64,000 bases of DNA from Amycolatopsis xylanica. GTDB taxonomy: Bacteria; Actinomycetota; Actinomycetes; Mycobacteriales; Pseudonocardiaceae. The translations under genes and the position numbers were made by a program. The notes under the pieces were generated by a model. The model saw only the letters and a list, made by a program, of their open reading frames with translations, was not told where the DNA came from and ran no database searches. The stretch spans positions 682,001 to 746,000 of the forward strand of contig NZ_FNON01000002.1 of NCBI RefSeq assembly GCF_900107045.1, in the 5' to 3' direction. Below, piece by piece: positions 41,320-49,435 of the stretch. Position 1 is the first letter of the stretch. Each line of letters starts with the position of its first letter.

Positions 41320-42123
41320 ATGACGTCTCCCGCGGACTTCGACAGACCCAGTATCGCCAGGGTTTTCGACGCTCTGGTCGGCGGTCACGAACACCGTGAA
41401 GCCGACCGAGAGGTGCTGCGCCAAATACTGGAGCTGGCGCCGGAAGCGCTGGTGATGGCCAGGGAGCTGCGCCACTGGCTCAAGCGCGCGGTCCGGTTCC
41501 TCGCCGACCAGGTCGGCATCGAGCAGTTCATCGACCTCGGGTCCGGCTTCCCGACCTCGGAAAACACCCACACGATCGCGCACCGCTACAGCCCGCACGC
41601 GCAGGTCGTCTACGTGGACAACGATCCGGTGGTGCAGGAGCGCGGGCGGCAGCTGCTGGGCGAGAACGATTTCACGCACATCGCGGGCAACGACCTCACC
41701 CGTCCACAAGAGACACTCGACGATCCCGGCGTGACCGCCCACATCGACCTGAGACGGCCGGTCGGCCTGATCCTGTGCGCGATCATCCACCACATCGAAG
41801 ATCTCGCGCAGGCACAGGAAATCGTGCGCACCTACGTCGACGCGCTCGCGCCGGGCTCGTATCTGGTGCTGGCGCATCAGTTCAATCCCGGCGACGGCAG
41901 TGAGTCGAGCGACGTCGCGCAGTCCTTGCAGGACCGCTTCACCGGCACCGGTCTCGACACGCTCTACCGCACGCGTGCCGAGATCGCCTCGTTCTTCGCT
42001 GGCCTGGAACTGGTGGAACCAGGCCTGGTCTACCCGCACGAGTGGTGGCCGGACGGGCCGCGGTTCATGCCGCTCTCGCCCTGCAACTTCACGACACTCG
42101 CGGGGGTAGGCCGCAAGCCTTAG
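41320..42123 (+). CDS. SAM-dependent methyltransferase, DUF574 type (copy 2)
   Basis: 267 residues from ATG 41320 (ACGGGG about 9 nt upstream). Motifs PSIARVFDALVGGHEHREADREVL, the SAM-binding QFIDLGSGFPTSENTH, VVYVDNDPVVQERGRQLL and EWWPDGPRFMPLS match the copy at 10006. The VFDALVGG replaces the usual VYDxLLGGK, so the Lys after GG is absent. Substrate unknown. It ends with a 4-nt overlap of the convergent small membrane-protein gene. Confidence 0.85.
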   Translation: MTSPADFDRPSIARVFDALVGGHEHREADREVLRQILELAPEALVMARELRHWLKRAVRFLADQVGIEQFIDLGSGFPTSENTHTIAHRYSPHAQVVYVDNDPVVQERGRQLLGENDFTHIAGNDLTRPQETLDDPGVTAHIDLRRPVGLILCAIIHHIEDLAQAQEIVRTYVDALAPGSYLVLAHQFNPGDGSESSDVAQSLQDRFTGTGLDTLYRTRAEIASFFAGLELVEPGLVYPHEWWPDGPRFMPLSPCNFTTLAGVGRKP

Positions 42124-42293
42124 TACTTGATGCGCTTGGGGTCGTTCTTGCCCTTGATGGCGCCGTACGCCGCGGTGCCCAGGAAGAGCACGCCGCCGAT
42201 GATGGCCAGCCAGAACAGGCCCTTGATCACGAATCCGAGCACGGTGAACGCCAGCCAGATGACGATCAACGCACCGACGATCTTCCAGAACAT
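42120..42293 (-). CDS. 57-residue membrane protein
   Basis: Short gene: MFWKIVGALIVIWLAFTVLG opens a hydrophobic stretch of about 45 residues (two helices: IVGALIVIWLAFTVLGFVI and GLFWLAIIGGVLFLGTAAYGAI) and a basic end (KGKNDPKRIKY). GGAGG lies 6 nt before ATG 42293, a perfect ribosome site, and codon use matches its neighbours. Proteins of this kind are common in actinomycetes and of unknown role. Confidence 0.8.
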   Translation of the reverse strand: MFWKIVGALIVIWLAFTVLGFVIKGLFWLAIIGGVLFLGTAAYGAIKGKNDPKRIKY

Positions 42294-42421
42294 GACATTC
42301 CTCCGCTGAGTTCCGGACCCCCTTGGCCCTTGACGTCAAGGCTGCCACGTCCAGCCAGGAAACACCCGTCTTCCAGCCAACGTTCAGGGAATGACCAGGG
42401 TTCCCCCTGACCTGGTCACTC

Positions 42422-42585
42422 AGGGCGTGTCCTGTGGATCTTGTGCGATGGGAGTCGTGATCCAGGTGGTCGCCGGCGGCGCCGCGGGATCAGCCTCGTA
42501 CCGGGTTGTACTCGGGTGATTCCGCGGCGCCGTCGGCGGCCGCCTGGGCGCGGCTAGCGCGTGCAAGATCCACAGGACACGCCCT
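42422..42585. mobile_element. 164-bp MITE-like element with 22-bp perfect terminal inverted repeats
   Basis: AGGGCGTGTCCTGTGGATCT.. at 42422-42443 is repeated as an exact inverted copy at 42564-42585. Inside the ends, a further inverted region of about 32 bp pairs (42461-42492 with a segment ending near 42548) with five mismatches, so the whole element is one long imperfect palindrome with no coding capacity of its own. No clear target duplication is seen. Its right end forms the 3' end of the adjacent aminotransferase gene. Family assignment (IS5-like derivative) is only a guess. Confidence 0.75.
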
Positions 42586-43747
42586 TAAGCCAAGCGCCGA
42601 TTCGCCGCACGCCCTCTTCGACGTCAGCGCGGCTTCCCGCGAACGAAAGCCGGACGAACCGCCCACCGTCGACCGGGTCGAAGTCGACGCCAGGAGCGAT
42701 GGCGACCCCGGTGTCCGCGAGCAGCCGTTGGCACCACGAAAGGCTGTCGGTGGTGTGCTCGGAAACGTCGACGTAGGCGTAGAAAGCGCCGTCAGCAGGC
42801 GCGACTTTGTCGAGTCCGATGCTCCGCAGCCCGTCGAACAGCAGGTCGCGGTTGGCCTGGTAGTGCTCGACGTGGCCATCGGCCTCGGCGTACGACTCGG
42901 GCGTGAACGCGGCGACGCAGGCGTGCTGCGCGATCGCCGGCGGGCAGATGGTGAAGTTCCCGGTCAGCACATCGACCGCGCGGTGCAGCCGTTGCGGCAC
43001 CAGCATCCACCCGATCCGCCAGCCGGTCATGGCGAAGTACTTGGAGAACGACCCGAGCACCAGCGCCTCACGGCCGAACGCCCACGCGCAGTCGAGCTCC
43101 GCCCCGAACGAGATGCCGTGGTAGATCTCGTCGCTGATCAGCTGCACGCCCCGCGCCGCGCACCAGCCCGAGATCGCGGCGAGCTCACCGGGCGGCAGCA
43201 CGGTGCCGGTCGGATTGCTCGGGCTGGCGACGATCAGCCCGTTGATCGGCCCGAGCCCGTCGAGCAGCTCGGTGGTCGGCTGGAAGCGGGTGCTCTCGTC
43301 GGTCGCGAACTCGACGACCTCGCAGCCCAGCACCCGGAGCAGGTTTCGGTACGCGGGGTAGCCGGGCCGCGCCATCGCGACCCGGTCACCCGGCTGGAAC
43401 GCGCTGAGGAAGGCCAGCAGGAACCCGCCGGACGAGCCGGTGGTGACCACCACATCGGCCGGGCCGACGTCGAGCCCGTACCGCGTCTCGTAGTGCCCGG
43501 CGATGGCTTCCCGCAGGTCAGGGATGCCGAGTTGTTCGGTGTACCCGAGGTTCGCGGTCTGCAACGCCTTCTCCGCGGCCGCGCGCACCGGCGCGGGCGC
43601 ACCGGCCGTCGGCTGGCCAGCGGCGAGGCTCACGAGGTCGCCATGACTGCGCTGCCTGGCGTTCGCGGCGGACAGCACGTCCATCACGTGGAAGGGCGGG
43701 ACGTTGGACCTGGCGGCGGGACCGGGGAAGTCGACCATGGCCGTCAC
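42554..43747 (-). CDS. PLP-dependent aminotransferase (class I/II), C-terminus altered by an element
   Basis: 397 residues from GTG 43747, which has AAAAGG 6 nt upstream; ATG 43738 is the alternative. Fold type I aminotransferase: LVSLAAGQPTAGAPAPV, LGYTEQLGIPDLREAIAGHY, TGSSGGFLLAF, SNPTGTVL, LISDEIYHGI and GSFSKYFAMTGWRIGWML (Lys-PLP). The last residues, GVSCGSCTR, and the stop are read from the MITE-like element, so the natural C-terminus has been replaced. The core ends normally (GGRFVRLSFAG), so activity may be kept. Confidence 0.9.
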   Translation of the reverse strand: MTAMVDFPGPAARSNVPPFHVMDVLSAANARQRSHGDLVSLAAGQPTAGAPAPVRAAAEKALQTANLGYTEQLGIPDLREAIAGHYETRYGLDVGPADVVVTTGSSGGFLLAFLSAFQPGDRVAMARPGYPAYRNLLRVLGCEVVEFATDESTRFQPTTELLDGLGPINGLIVASPSNPTGTVLPPGELAAISGWCAARGVQLISDEIYHGISFGAELDCAWAFGREALVLGSFSKYFAMTGWRIGWMLVPQRLHRAVDVLTGNFTICPPAIAQHACVAAFTPESYAEADGHVEHYQANRDLLFDGLRSIGLDKVAPADGAFYAYVDVSEHTTDSLSWCQRLLADTGVAIAPGVDFDPVDGGRFVRLSFAGSRADVEEGVRRIGAWLKGVSCGSCTR

Positions 43748-43784
43748 GCTAAACCTTTTGGGGTGCTCACTCGTAGAGGAGGTC

Positions 43785-44288
43785 ATGAACAGGGGCTTGC
43801 TCGTCTTACTGCTCGCGGCGACGCTCACCGCGTGTTCCCAAGCCGTGTCCGCGCCACTCCCGACGCCGCCACCCACGGTGCGGCAGGTGGTGACCGCGCC
43901 GGCGACCACTGAGGCGCCACCGGCCCCGGCTCCGGCTCCGGTGATGCCTTGCAGCGCGACGGCGCGGGCGTGCGTGAGCCTCTCGCAACGCTTGGCCTGG
44001 CTGCTGGAGGACGGCAAGGTCGTCGAAGGGCCGGTGCCGACCATGCCGGGCGGCCCTGCCGACCCGACGCCGGTCGGGACCTGGCGGGTGGACCGGAAGA
44101 ACAAGGTCTACCGGTCGCGGCAGTACGACATGCCGATGCCGAACTCGGTCTTCTTCTACCCGGGCATCGCCTTCCACGAGGGCAGTCTCACCGAGTACTC
44201 ACACGGCTGCCTCCACCTGTCCAAAGAGGACTCAGAACGCTTTTACGCCGCGCTGCAACGAGGAGACGAAGTCCAGATCGTCGCCTAG
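43785..44288 (+). CDS. L,D-transpeptidase lipoprotein
   Basis: 167 residues. Lipobox LTACSQ near residue 17, a Pro/Thr/Ala linker, then a YkuD domain: VSLSQRLAWLLEDGKVVEGPV, GTWRVDRKNKVYRSRQYDMPMPNSVFF, FHEGSLTEYSHGCLHLSKED. The Cys of SHGC is the catalytic nucleophile. Forms 3-3 crosslinks in peptidoglycan or attaches proteins to it. ATG 43785 has GAGGAGG. Promoter region shared with the aminotransferase is only 37 bp. Confidence 0.92.
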   Translation: MNRGLLVLLLAATLTACSQAVSAPLPTPPPTVRQVVTAPATTEAPPAPAPAPVMPCSATARACVSLSQRLAWLLEDGKVVEGPVPTMPGGPADPTPVGTWRVDRKNKVYRSRQYDMPMPNSVFFYPGIAFHEGSLTEYSHGCLHLSKEDSERFYAALQRGDEVQIVA

Positions 44289-44292
44289 CCGC

Positions 44293-44320
44293 GTGTTCCG
44301 GCCGGTTGGAACCGGCCGAC
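44293..44320. repeat. Palindrome, family C core
   Basis: GTGTTCCGGCCGGTT and AACCGGCCGA flank GG; matches the inner part of the larger palindrome at 59251-59302. It follows the L,D-transpeptidase stop. Confidence 0.55.
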
Positions 44321-44324
44321 AGAG

Positions 44325-44377
44325 GGAACAAGGGTGGCCCTTGTCACGCTAGAGGTGACAAGGGCCACCCTTGTCAC
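44325..44377. repeat. Double palindrome, family B
   Basis: Units at 44325-44347 (left arm starting GGAACAAGGG, slightly changed) and 44355-44377 (perfect arms GTGACAAGGG / CCCTTGTCAC around CCA), joined by GCTAGAG. The centres are 30 bp apart, as in the other two family B loci. Confidence 0.75.
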
Positions 44378-44421
44378 GTCCAGCGCGACTCGGCGCGCCT
44401 GGCGAGGGAGGCCCGGGTCTT

Positions 44422-44470
44422 CGCGAAACCCGAGTTTGGGCCAGTAGATGGCCAAAACTCGGGTTTCGCG
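44422..44470. terminator. 21-bp inverted repeat in a convergent gap
   Basis: Arms starting CGCGAAACCCGAGTTT (44422-44442) and ending AAACTCGGGTTTCGCG (44450-44470) pair over 21 bp with one mismatch around AGTAGAT. It lies between the convergent L,D-transpeptidase and WXG/transglycosylase genes and is the best bidirectional terminator candidate there. Confidence 0.65.
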
Positions 44471-44521
44471 TGCTCACGCGTCGATTGACAACGCAAGCCA
44501 AGCCTTAACTGCCCGGCATTG

Positions 44522-44552
44522 GGTTAGAACCGGCCGCGCCACTCACGACCCC
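44522..44552. repeat. Partial family C repeat
   Basis: GGTTAGAACCGGCCG followed by CACTCACGACCCC matches the right arm of the palindrome at 59251-59302. It is a half copy without the left arm, 7 nt before the stop codon of the WXG/transglycosylase gene. Confidence 0.55.
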
Positions 44553-44559
44553 TGAGCTG

Positions 44560-45633
44560 TTAGTAGCCCTGGTAGCCGCCGCCGTGCGACATCGACTTCA
44601 GGCCCGGGTGGCCGTCGAAGCCGCCGTAGCGGCTGAAGGTGTAGCGGACACCGGCGATGATGTTGTCGACCGGGTTGTAGATGTTGTCGTGGCCGGGCAG
44701 CTTGTGCGCGTTGAACGTCGGGTCGATGCACTGCATCAGCCCCTTCGACGGGGTTCCCTTGGCGGCATTGGAATCCCAGTTGTTGATCGCGTTGGGATTG
44801 CCGCCGGACTCCTTCTCGATGATCGTCCAGATCTTGCTGATGTCCGCGTCGGTGACCGGGATCCCGTTGGCCTGCAGGATTTTGATGGCTTCCTGGATCC
44901 ACTGCTGGACGTTGCCCGGCGGAGTCGTCGACGGCGGCGCGCCGCTCGGGCCGAGTCCGCCGCCACCCCCGCTGCTGCCTCCGCCGCCACCGTTGTGCGA
45001 AGCGCCGTTGCTGTGGATGCCGCCGGTCTGCTGGGGAAGGGTGCCGTCCTTGCCTGGCAAGGGAACCGAGGAATAGCCGCCCTCGATCTGGGTCTTCATC
45101 AGCTTCTGCGACTCGGCGATCTTCTGGTCGGCCGTCTGCAGCAGGGTGTTCATGGCCTCGGCCGCGGCGTGCGCGGTGTTGTGGTTCGCGGTACCGGCTG
45201 CCGTGATCACGCCCGACGCGGCCGCGGGGTCGTCCTTCACCATGGCCTCGGCCTTGGTCTTGGCCGCGGCATTGCGGGCGTTGATCTCCTTTTCGGCGTC
45301 CTGGGCCTTCGATGACACCTGGTTCTTGATGTCGCTGAGCTGGGTGGCCAGGTCGTCGAGGTCCTTGCTGACTTCCTTCAGGTGATCGCGGACCTTGTCG
45401 CCCGCCGTGGTGACCTGGTCGACGTAGGCGAAGAACCCGTTGGCCGCTTCACCTTCCCAGACACCGTTGCGCAGCGCTTTGACGGAGTTCGTCAGCGAGG
45501 TGTTGTGGTCGTCGGCGTTCTCCGAAGCCTTCGCGAATTGCTGTGACGCCGCGGAAATGGCCGGGACGTTGACCTGGTCGATGCGTTCGAGCTGTTTGGT
45601 GACTTCGCTCCAGTTGTCAGTATTGTCCGGCAC
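44560..45633 (-). CDS. WXG100 domain fused to a lytic transglycosylase (type VII effector candidate)
   Basis: 357 residues without a signal peptide. Residues 1-100 are WXG100-like, with W59-E60-G61 between two helices; residues 100-185 are helical. A Gly/Ser/Pro linker (about 185-240) leads to an SLT domain: IWTIIEKESGGNPNAINN (catalytic Glu), GTPSKGLMQCIDPTFNAH and NIYNPVDNIIAGVRYTFSRYG. The architecture predicts export by a type VII system and cleavage of peptidoglycan outside the cell. The partner gene of 107 residues lies 39 nt upstream. Confidence 0.85.
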   Translation of the reverse strand: MPDNTDNWSEVTKQLERIDQVNVPAISAASQQFAKASENADDHNTSLTNSVKALRNGVWEGEAANGFFAYVDQVTTAGDKVRDHLKEVSKDLDDLATQLSDIKNQVSSKAQDAEKEINARNAAAKTKAEAMVKDDPAAASGVITAAGTANHNTAHAAAEAMNTLLQTADQKIAESQKLMKTQIEGGYSSVPLPGKDGTLPQQTGGIHSNGASHNGGGGGSSGGGGGLGPSGAPPSTTPPGNVQQWIQEAIKILQANGIPVTDADISKIWTIIEKESGGNPNAINNWDSNAAKGTPSKGLMQCIDPTFNAHKLPGHDNIYNPVDNIIAGVRYTFSRYGGFDGHPGLKSMSHGGGYQGY

Positions 45634-45672
45634 GACGCCGCCCCCTTACCTCGCCGTTCCCCGTTACGGCGC

Positions 45673-45996
45673 TCACGCTTTCCGGGTCTTGTCTTCGTGC
45701 AGGGTGATGTTGTCCTTGGCGATCTCGTCGGCCTCCTGCATCAGCCGCATCGCGTTGCGCAGCGCGTTCGCGGTGCCCGCCATCACCGCGCCGCCCGCGT
45801 CGAACTCCTTGTGGACGCCCTTCTTGAACTCGTCGGTCGCGCCGTGCGCGTCGTCGGCGCCGGTCATGCCTTTGAAGGGGTTGTCCTTCTCGTCTTCGAA
45901 GCCGGTGACCTTCTTCTTCGACTCTTCGAAATCGTGCTGGAGCTTCTCCACCTGCCCAGCCGCGATTCGCATCGACTCCAGGTCGTACTTAGGCAC
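45673..45996 (-). CDS. Small helical WXG100-superfamily-like protein
   Basis: 107 residues, helical and charged: LESMRIAAGQVEKLQHDFEESKKKVTGFE, then a central turn region and AGTANALRNAMRLMQEADEIAKDNITLHEDKTRKA. There is no Trp at all, so it lacks the WXG motif; size, helical pattern and position suggest an EsxA/EspC-like partner of the downstream WXG/transglycosylase. It has its own 143-bp upstream gap after EspG. Confidence 0.65.
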   Translation of the reverse strand: MPKYDLESMRIAAGQVEKLQHDFEESKKKVTGFEDEKDNPFKGMTGADDAHGATDEFKKGVHKEFDAGGAVMAGTANALRNAMRLMQEADEIAKDNITLHEDKTRKA

Positions 45997-46139
45997 GGTT
46001 TCGTCATCCCCTTCGCGAAGTCTGCGTCCGTCGGGTCAGACGCTGCGCTGACCAGGACGGTTCCCGCGCATACTGTAGGACTTCGGCTGCGCTCCGTGTG
46101 CGGATCCGCGTAACTCTCACCCGTTCCGATAGGACGGAG

Positions 46140-46913
46140 TCACAGCCGGTCGAGCAGATCCCAGACCTTGCCAGCCAGCAGCGCGTTGTCGGCCGGGGTG
46201 ACCGTCGCCCAATCCCGCCCGTCGGTGTTGCGCGCGAGCTGGAACAGGTACCGCCCGGCGTCGGTGTCGAAGAACGACACCACCCGGTCGGCGCGGTGGG
46301 CGATGCCGTCACGGCCACGTCGCTCGACGCCGAACTGCCCGCGCGCTTCCTGGCCGAGCAGCATCCCGGCCAGCTCCTGGCTCTGCCACAGCGGCAAGCC
46401 GCGGTCCTCGAGGGCGGTGACCAAGGCCTTCGCCTCGCCGGCGGCCTCCGCGTCGGCGGCGACCAGCGACTCGTGGGGGACGCTGATCGACTGGCCGATG
46501 CCGGGCGCGAGGACGCCCGCGACCGAGACGGCGGCCTCGACCAGGGTGTCCGTGCGAGCCGGGATGAGCCAGAGCTCGCCGTTGTCGACCACGCCGAGCA
46601 GTGCGTCGCGGCCGACGCTGACCGCCTGGCCCTTGATCTCGCGGTCCGTCCAGACCCAGACGTCGATGGCGAGCTGGGGGTGGGCGAACAGGTTGAGCAT
46701 GTCGATGAGCTCGCCGGAGGCCTTGTGGCCGCGTGCCAGGCCACGGTCGGCGAGTGACTCCCAGGCCTGCTCGACCAGTGACGCGCGCTCGGCGTGCGTC
46801 AGGCCCGGGGTGGGGACGTCGAGCGCCGGGTGGCGCTGCGGGAGGCGCTCGACCTCCCAGAGCATGTCGAATTCCAGCGCGGACAGCACCACGCTGTCGT
46901 TGTTCGATCGCAT
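46140..46913 (-). CDS. EspG-family type VII chaperone
   Basis: 257 residues. EspG pattern: VVLSALEFDMLWEVERLPQRHPALDVPTPG, ERASLVEQAWESLADRGL, ELIDMLNLFAHPQLAIDVWVW and FELWLIPARTD-like segments. EspG binds the tip of PE-PPE heterodimers in the cytosol and keeps them export-competent. It starts directly after the PPE-like gene with no gap, which fits the pairing. Confidence 0.88.
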   Translation of the reverse strand: MRSNNDSVVLSALEFDMLWEVERLPQRHPALDVPTPGLTHAERASLVEQAWESLADRGLARGHKASGELIDMLNLFAHPQLAIDVWVWTDREIKGQAVSVGRDALLGVVDNGELWLIPARTDTLVEAAVSVAGVLAPGIGQSISVPHESLVAADAEAAGEAKALVTALEDRGLPLWQSQELAGMLLGQEARGQFGVERRGRDGIAHRADRVVSFFDTDAGRYLFQLARNTDGRDWATVTPADNALLAGKVWDLLDRL

Positions 46914-48434
46914 CTATGCGTCGCCGATGGTGTCGGGCGAGACCATGCGCTCGTCGGCGAAGAGATCCTTGTCGTCGACGCCGTAGCGGCGGACGTGCTC
47001 GGCGTCCTGCTCCTGCGGCGCGGCCTCGGACAGCAGGCCTGGCTTCTGCTTGCGCTGCTCGGTGTTGAGCTTGTCCGCGCCGCGTAGCTTGCGCTGCTCT
47101 TCTTCGGGCAGCTCCGCGAGCGGGACGTTGCCGGTGCGTGCCTGGCCGCGGGGGGTGCGGCGCTTCTCCGGCTCGCCGCTGACGGCCGCGCCGACGCCGC
47201 CCGCCGCGACCGCCGCCGCGCCGGAACCCATGTCGCCCGCCGACATGCCCGGCTTGGGCATCGGGGCGAACGGCTTGCCGCCGTCGGACTGCGGGAGCGG
47301 AGCCTGCGGGCCGGAGCCCATCAGCTTGCCCTTGCCGAGGTGCTGCTCGGCGCCGCTGGTCAGGCCGGGCAGCCCGGCCGATCCGCCGAGCCCGCCGCGG
47401 ACCCCCGAGTTCGAGCCCTGGCCGCCGCTGGTCGGCAGGCCGTCGAACGTCGTCGAGCCGCCGAGCACGTCGTCGATCGGGCCGGAACCGCCGGTGACCG
47501 GCCTGGGGCCGCCACCCGCGATCGGCATGCCGGGAACACCCGGTACACCCGGAACGCCGGGTGTTCCCGGCATGACCGGCGGACGGGACGCCGCGGGCGC
47601 GGTGGCGTTCGACGCCGGCTTGGTCTCGTGGACAGTGGGCCTCGCGACCGGCTGGGGCGTGACGGGGTCGCAGTCCGGGGCCGGGACGCCGATCGGCGGC
47701 GTCGGGGCGCCAGGGGACGGCGCGGTGACCACCGGCGGCTTGTGGGTCGTGGAAATATGGGCGGCCTTGGTGCTCTCCTTGACCTCCGGGCCGGGGCCGA
47801 CGTCGACGGCCGCGCCGCCGAGGTCCACCGGGCTGGGGCCGGTCGGGCCAGAGCCCATGCGCAGGCCTTCCGGCTCGGACAGCACCTGGGTGGTCGCGAG
47901 GTTGTCGCCGCTGGTCACCGAGTACGCGTTCATCGCCTCGACCGCCTGCGCACGCGCGTTGAGCGCGGCGGAGACGTCGCGGACGTGGTCGGTCTCGAAG
48001 CCGATGAGGCTGAGCAGGTTGTCCGTGAGCGTGAACCCGCCCGCGCCCTTGCGGATGACGTTCGAGTCCGGCAGCTTGTGCAGCGTCCGCACGAAGCCCT
48101 CGCCCTGCGAGAAGAGCTGCTCGGACGCGTGGTCGACCTTCGACTTGGCGTCGACGGAGAACCCGGCCTCCTTCGCGAAGACCTGGCCTGCCTGGCCACC
48201 GGCCTGGCTCTGCCATTCGACGCCGAGCTTGGCCAGCTCGTCACGCAACGTCTTGTCGGTGTCGGCGAGCGCGCCGCTGACGGCCTTGAGCGCGTCGACC
48301 GCGGAGCCGATGCTCTTGATGCCGGGGCCGCGGCGGAACTTGTCGATCTCGTCGGCGAGCGAGTTGTCGGTCATGCCGTCGAACCGGTTGCCGCGGATGG
48401 TCTCCGCCACCGCCGCGATGTCCGAGAAGTCCAT
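46914..48434 (-). CDS. PPE-like type VII substrate with Pro/Gly-rich tail
   Basis: 506 residues. The N-terminal 160 are helical: LADEIDKFRRGPGIKSIGSAVDAL, KLGVEWQSQAGGQAGQVFAKE (Trp in a WQS turn) and RDVSAALNARAQAVEAMNAY. The rest is low-complexity Pro/Gly/Thr/Ser, including a short VPGVPGVPGMP run. It has no canonical PPE at the start, so PPE-like is by architecture and by the EspG neighbour. A C-terminal acidic/basic stretch (EKRRTPRGQARTGNVPLAELPEEEQRKL) occurs in several actinobacterial ESX substrates. Its ATG overlaps the upstream stop (TGATG). Confidence 0.72.
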   Translation of the reverse strand: MDFSDIAAVAETIRGNRFDGMTDNSLADEIDKFRRGPGIKSIGSAVDALKAVSGALADTDKTLRDELAKLGVEWQSQAGGQAGQVFAKEAGFSVDAKSKVDHASEQLFSQGEGFVRTLHKLPDSNVIRKGAGGFTLTDNLLSLIGFETDHVRDVSAALNARAQAVEAMNAYSVTSGDNLATTQVLSEPEGLRMGSGPTGPSPVDLGGAAVDVGPGPEVKESTKAAHISTTHKPPVVTAPSPGAPTPPIGVPAPDCDPVTPQPVARPTVHETKPASNATAPAASRPPVMPGTPGVPGVPGVPGMPIAGGGPRPVTGGSGPIDDVLGGSTTFDGLPTSGGQGSNSGVRGGLGGSAGLPGLTSGAEQHLGKGKLMGSGPQAPLPQSDGGKPFAPMPKPGMSAGDMGSGAAAVAAGGVGAAVSGEPEKRRTPRGQARTGNVPLAELPEEEQRKLRGADKLNTEQRKQKPGLLSEAAPQEQDAEHVRRYGVDDKDLFADERMVSPDTIGDA

Positions 48435-48982
48435 CAGGGCCTCGCTTTCAGGGTCCGCAGCGCGAATTCCGCCGCCTGCTGGGACATGTCACAGAGCTGC
48501 TGCTGGCCGAAGCCGCCGCTCACCGGGAACGCCTGCACCACCAACGTCTGGCCTTTCGCGACGCCGACCAGGGTTTCGCAGTCGCTCGGATCGGCGCTCG
48601 CGCGGTAGTTGCGCAGCGCGGGAAAGCCGTCCACGTTCGCCGGCTCGATGGTCATGCTCGATTTGCGCCGGTCGCCGCTGATCCAGGCTTCGAGGTCTGC
48701 GGAGACGGGCGTCACGCCGTACGAGTAGTACGGCTTGGTCAGGTCGGCGTCGAAGGAGCAGCCTTCGGCCGTCTTGCGTGGCTTGCTGTTGACCTTGAGC
48801 TGGTCCAGCTGGGTGTCGGTGAGCAGCGAGCACGCGTCGACATCTTTCAGCGACAGCTCGCTCGGCCTGCTCATCGAGGCAGGGGACGCCACGGGCTCGG
48901 TCGTCGGCGCGACGACCGGGTCCGATCCGCAGGCGGCCAGCGCCAGCACGGCCACGACCACCCCGCTACGCGCGATGGACAC
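48434..48982 (-). CDS. DUF3558-type lipoprotein
   Basis: 182 residues from GTG 48982 (GGGG about 6 nt upstream). Lipobox LAACGS, then the DUF3558 domain: LSLKDVDACSLLTDTQLDQL, AEGCSFDADLTKPYYSYGVTP and SDCETLVGVAKGQTLVVQAF. Four Cys suggest two disulfides. DUF3558 lipoproteins often accompany ESX substrate genes in this order. It overlaps the gene above by 17 nt and the PPE-like gene below by 1 nt. Confidence 0.85.
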   Translation of the reverse strand: MSIARSGVVVAVLALAACGSDPVVAPTTEPVASPASMSRPSELSLKDVDACSLLTDTQLDQLKVNSKPRKTAEGCSFDADLTKPYYSYGVTPVSADLEAWISGDRRKSSMTIEPANVDGFPALRNYRASADPSDCETLVGVAKGQTLVVQAFPVSGGFGQQQLCDMSQQAAEFALRTLKARP

Positions 48983-49352
48983 CGCGGTCCCCGAACGCGG
49001 CGGTCTTCTCGTCCTCGTCGAGCTTGTACCGCTTCGCGGCCTCGCGTAGCTGTTCGACCAGGTCACGCAGGCCTTGGACGTATGAGCGCACCCGCTTGGC
49101 GTAGGACTGGTCGCCGTCGGAGACCAGCGAGTTCCACGCCTTGGTGGCGTAGGTGCTGATCGCGTCGTCGGACGGCGCGTCGATGTGCAGCTCGCCGAGG
49201 CGCTCGCGCAGCTTGTCCTGCAACGCGTTGGCCTGGTCCTCGACGATCTTGGCCACGGCGAGCAGTTTGTCGGGGTCGACCTGGATATCGGCCATTCCCG
49301 GCACCGTCGGCACGGTCGAACCGAGCTCGTGGACAGCGGTTGTTCCGGACAT
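48966..49352 (-). CDS. WXG100-superfamily-like protein
   Basis: 128 residues: first 20 are unstructured, then a helical hairpin: DIQVDPDKLLAVAKIVEDQANALQDKLRERLGEL, turn with KAWNSLVSDGDQSYAKRVRSYVQGLRDLVEQLREAAKRY. The Trp in KAWNS lies at the turn, where WXG proteins carry theirs. It heads the type VII gene run. Cytosolic until exported; the partner may be the PPE-like protein two genes downstream. Confidence 0.75.
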   Translation of the reverse strand: MSGTTAVHELGSTVPTVPGMADIQVDPDKLLAVAKIVEDQANALQDKLRERLGELHIDAPSDDAISTYATKAWNSLVSDGDQSYAKRVRSYVQGLRDLVEQLREAAKRYKLDEDEKTAAFGDRGVHRA

Positions 49353-49435
49353 GTGCGCGCACCCCTCCTACGGACGGTAGCCGGCCGGTCTCGGATTCCG
49401 AGGCTACCAACCCCGATGTAGGCGCAGGCTAAGTT

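Noticed and set aside
46309..48216. Long Arg/Gly-rich minus-strand open frame
   Set aside because: Another frame of the EspG and PPE-like genes on the same strand; extreme Arg and Gly bias and no motif.
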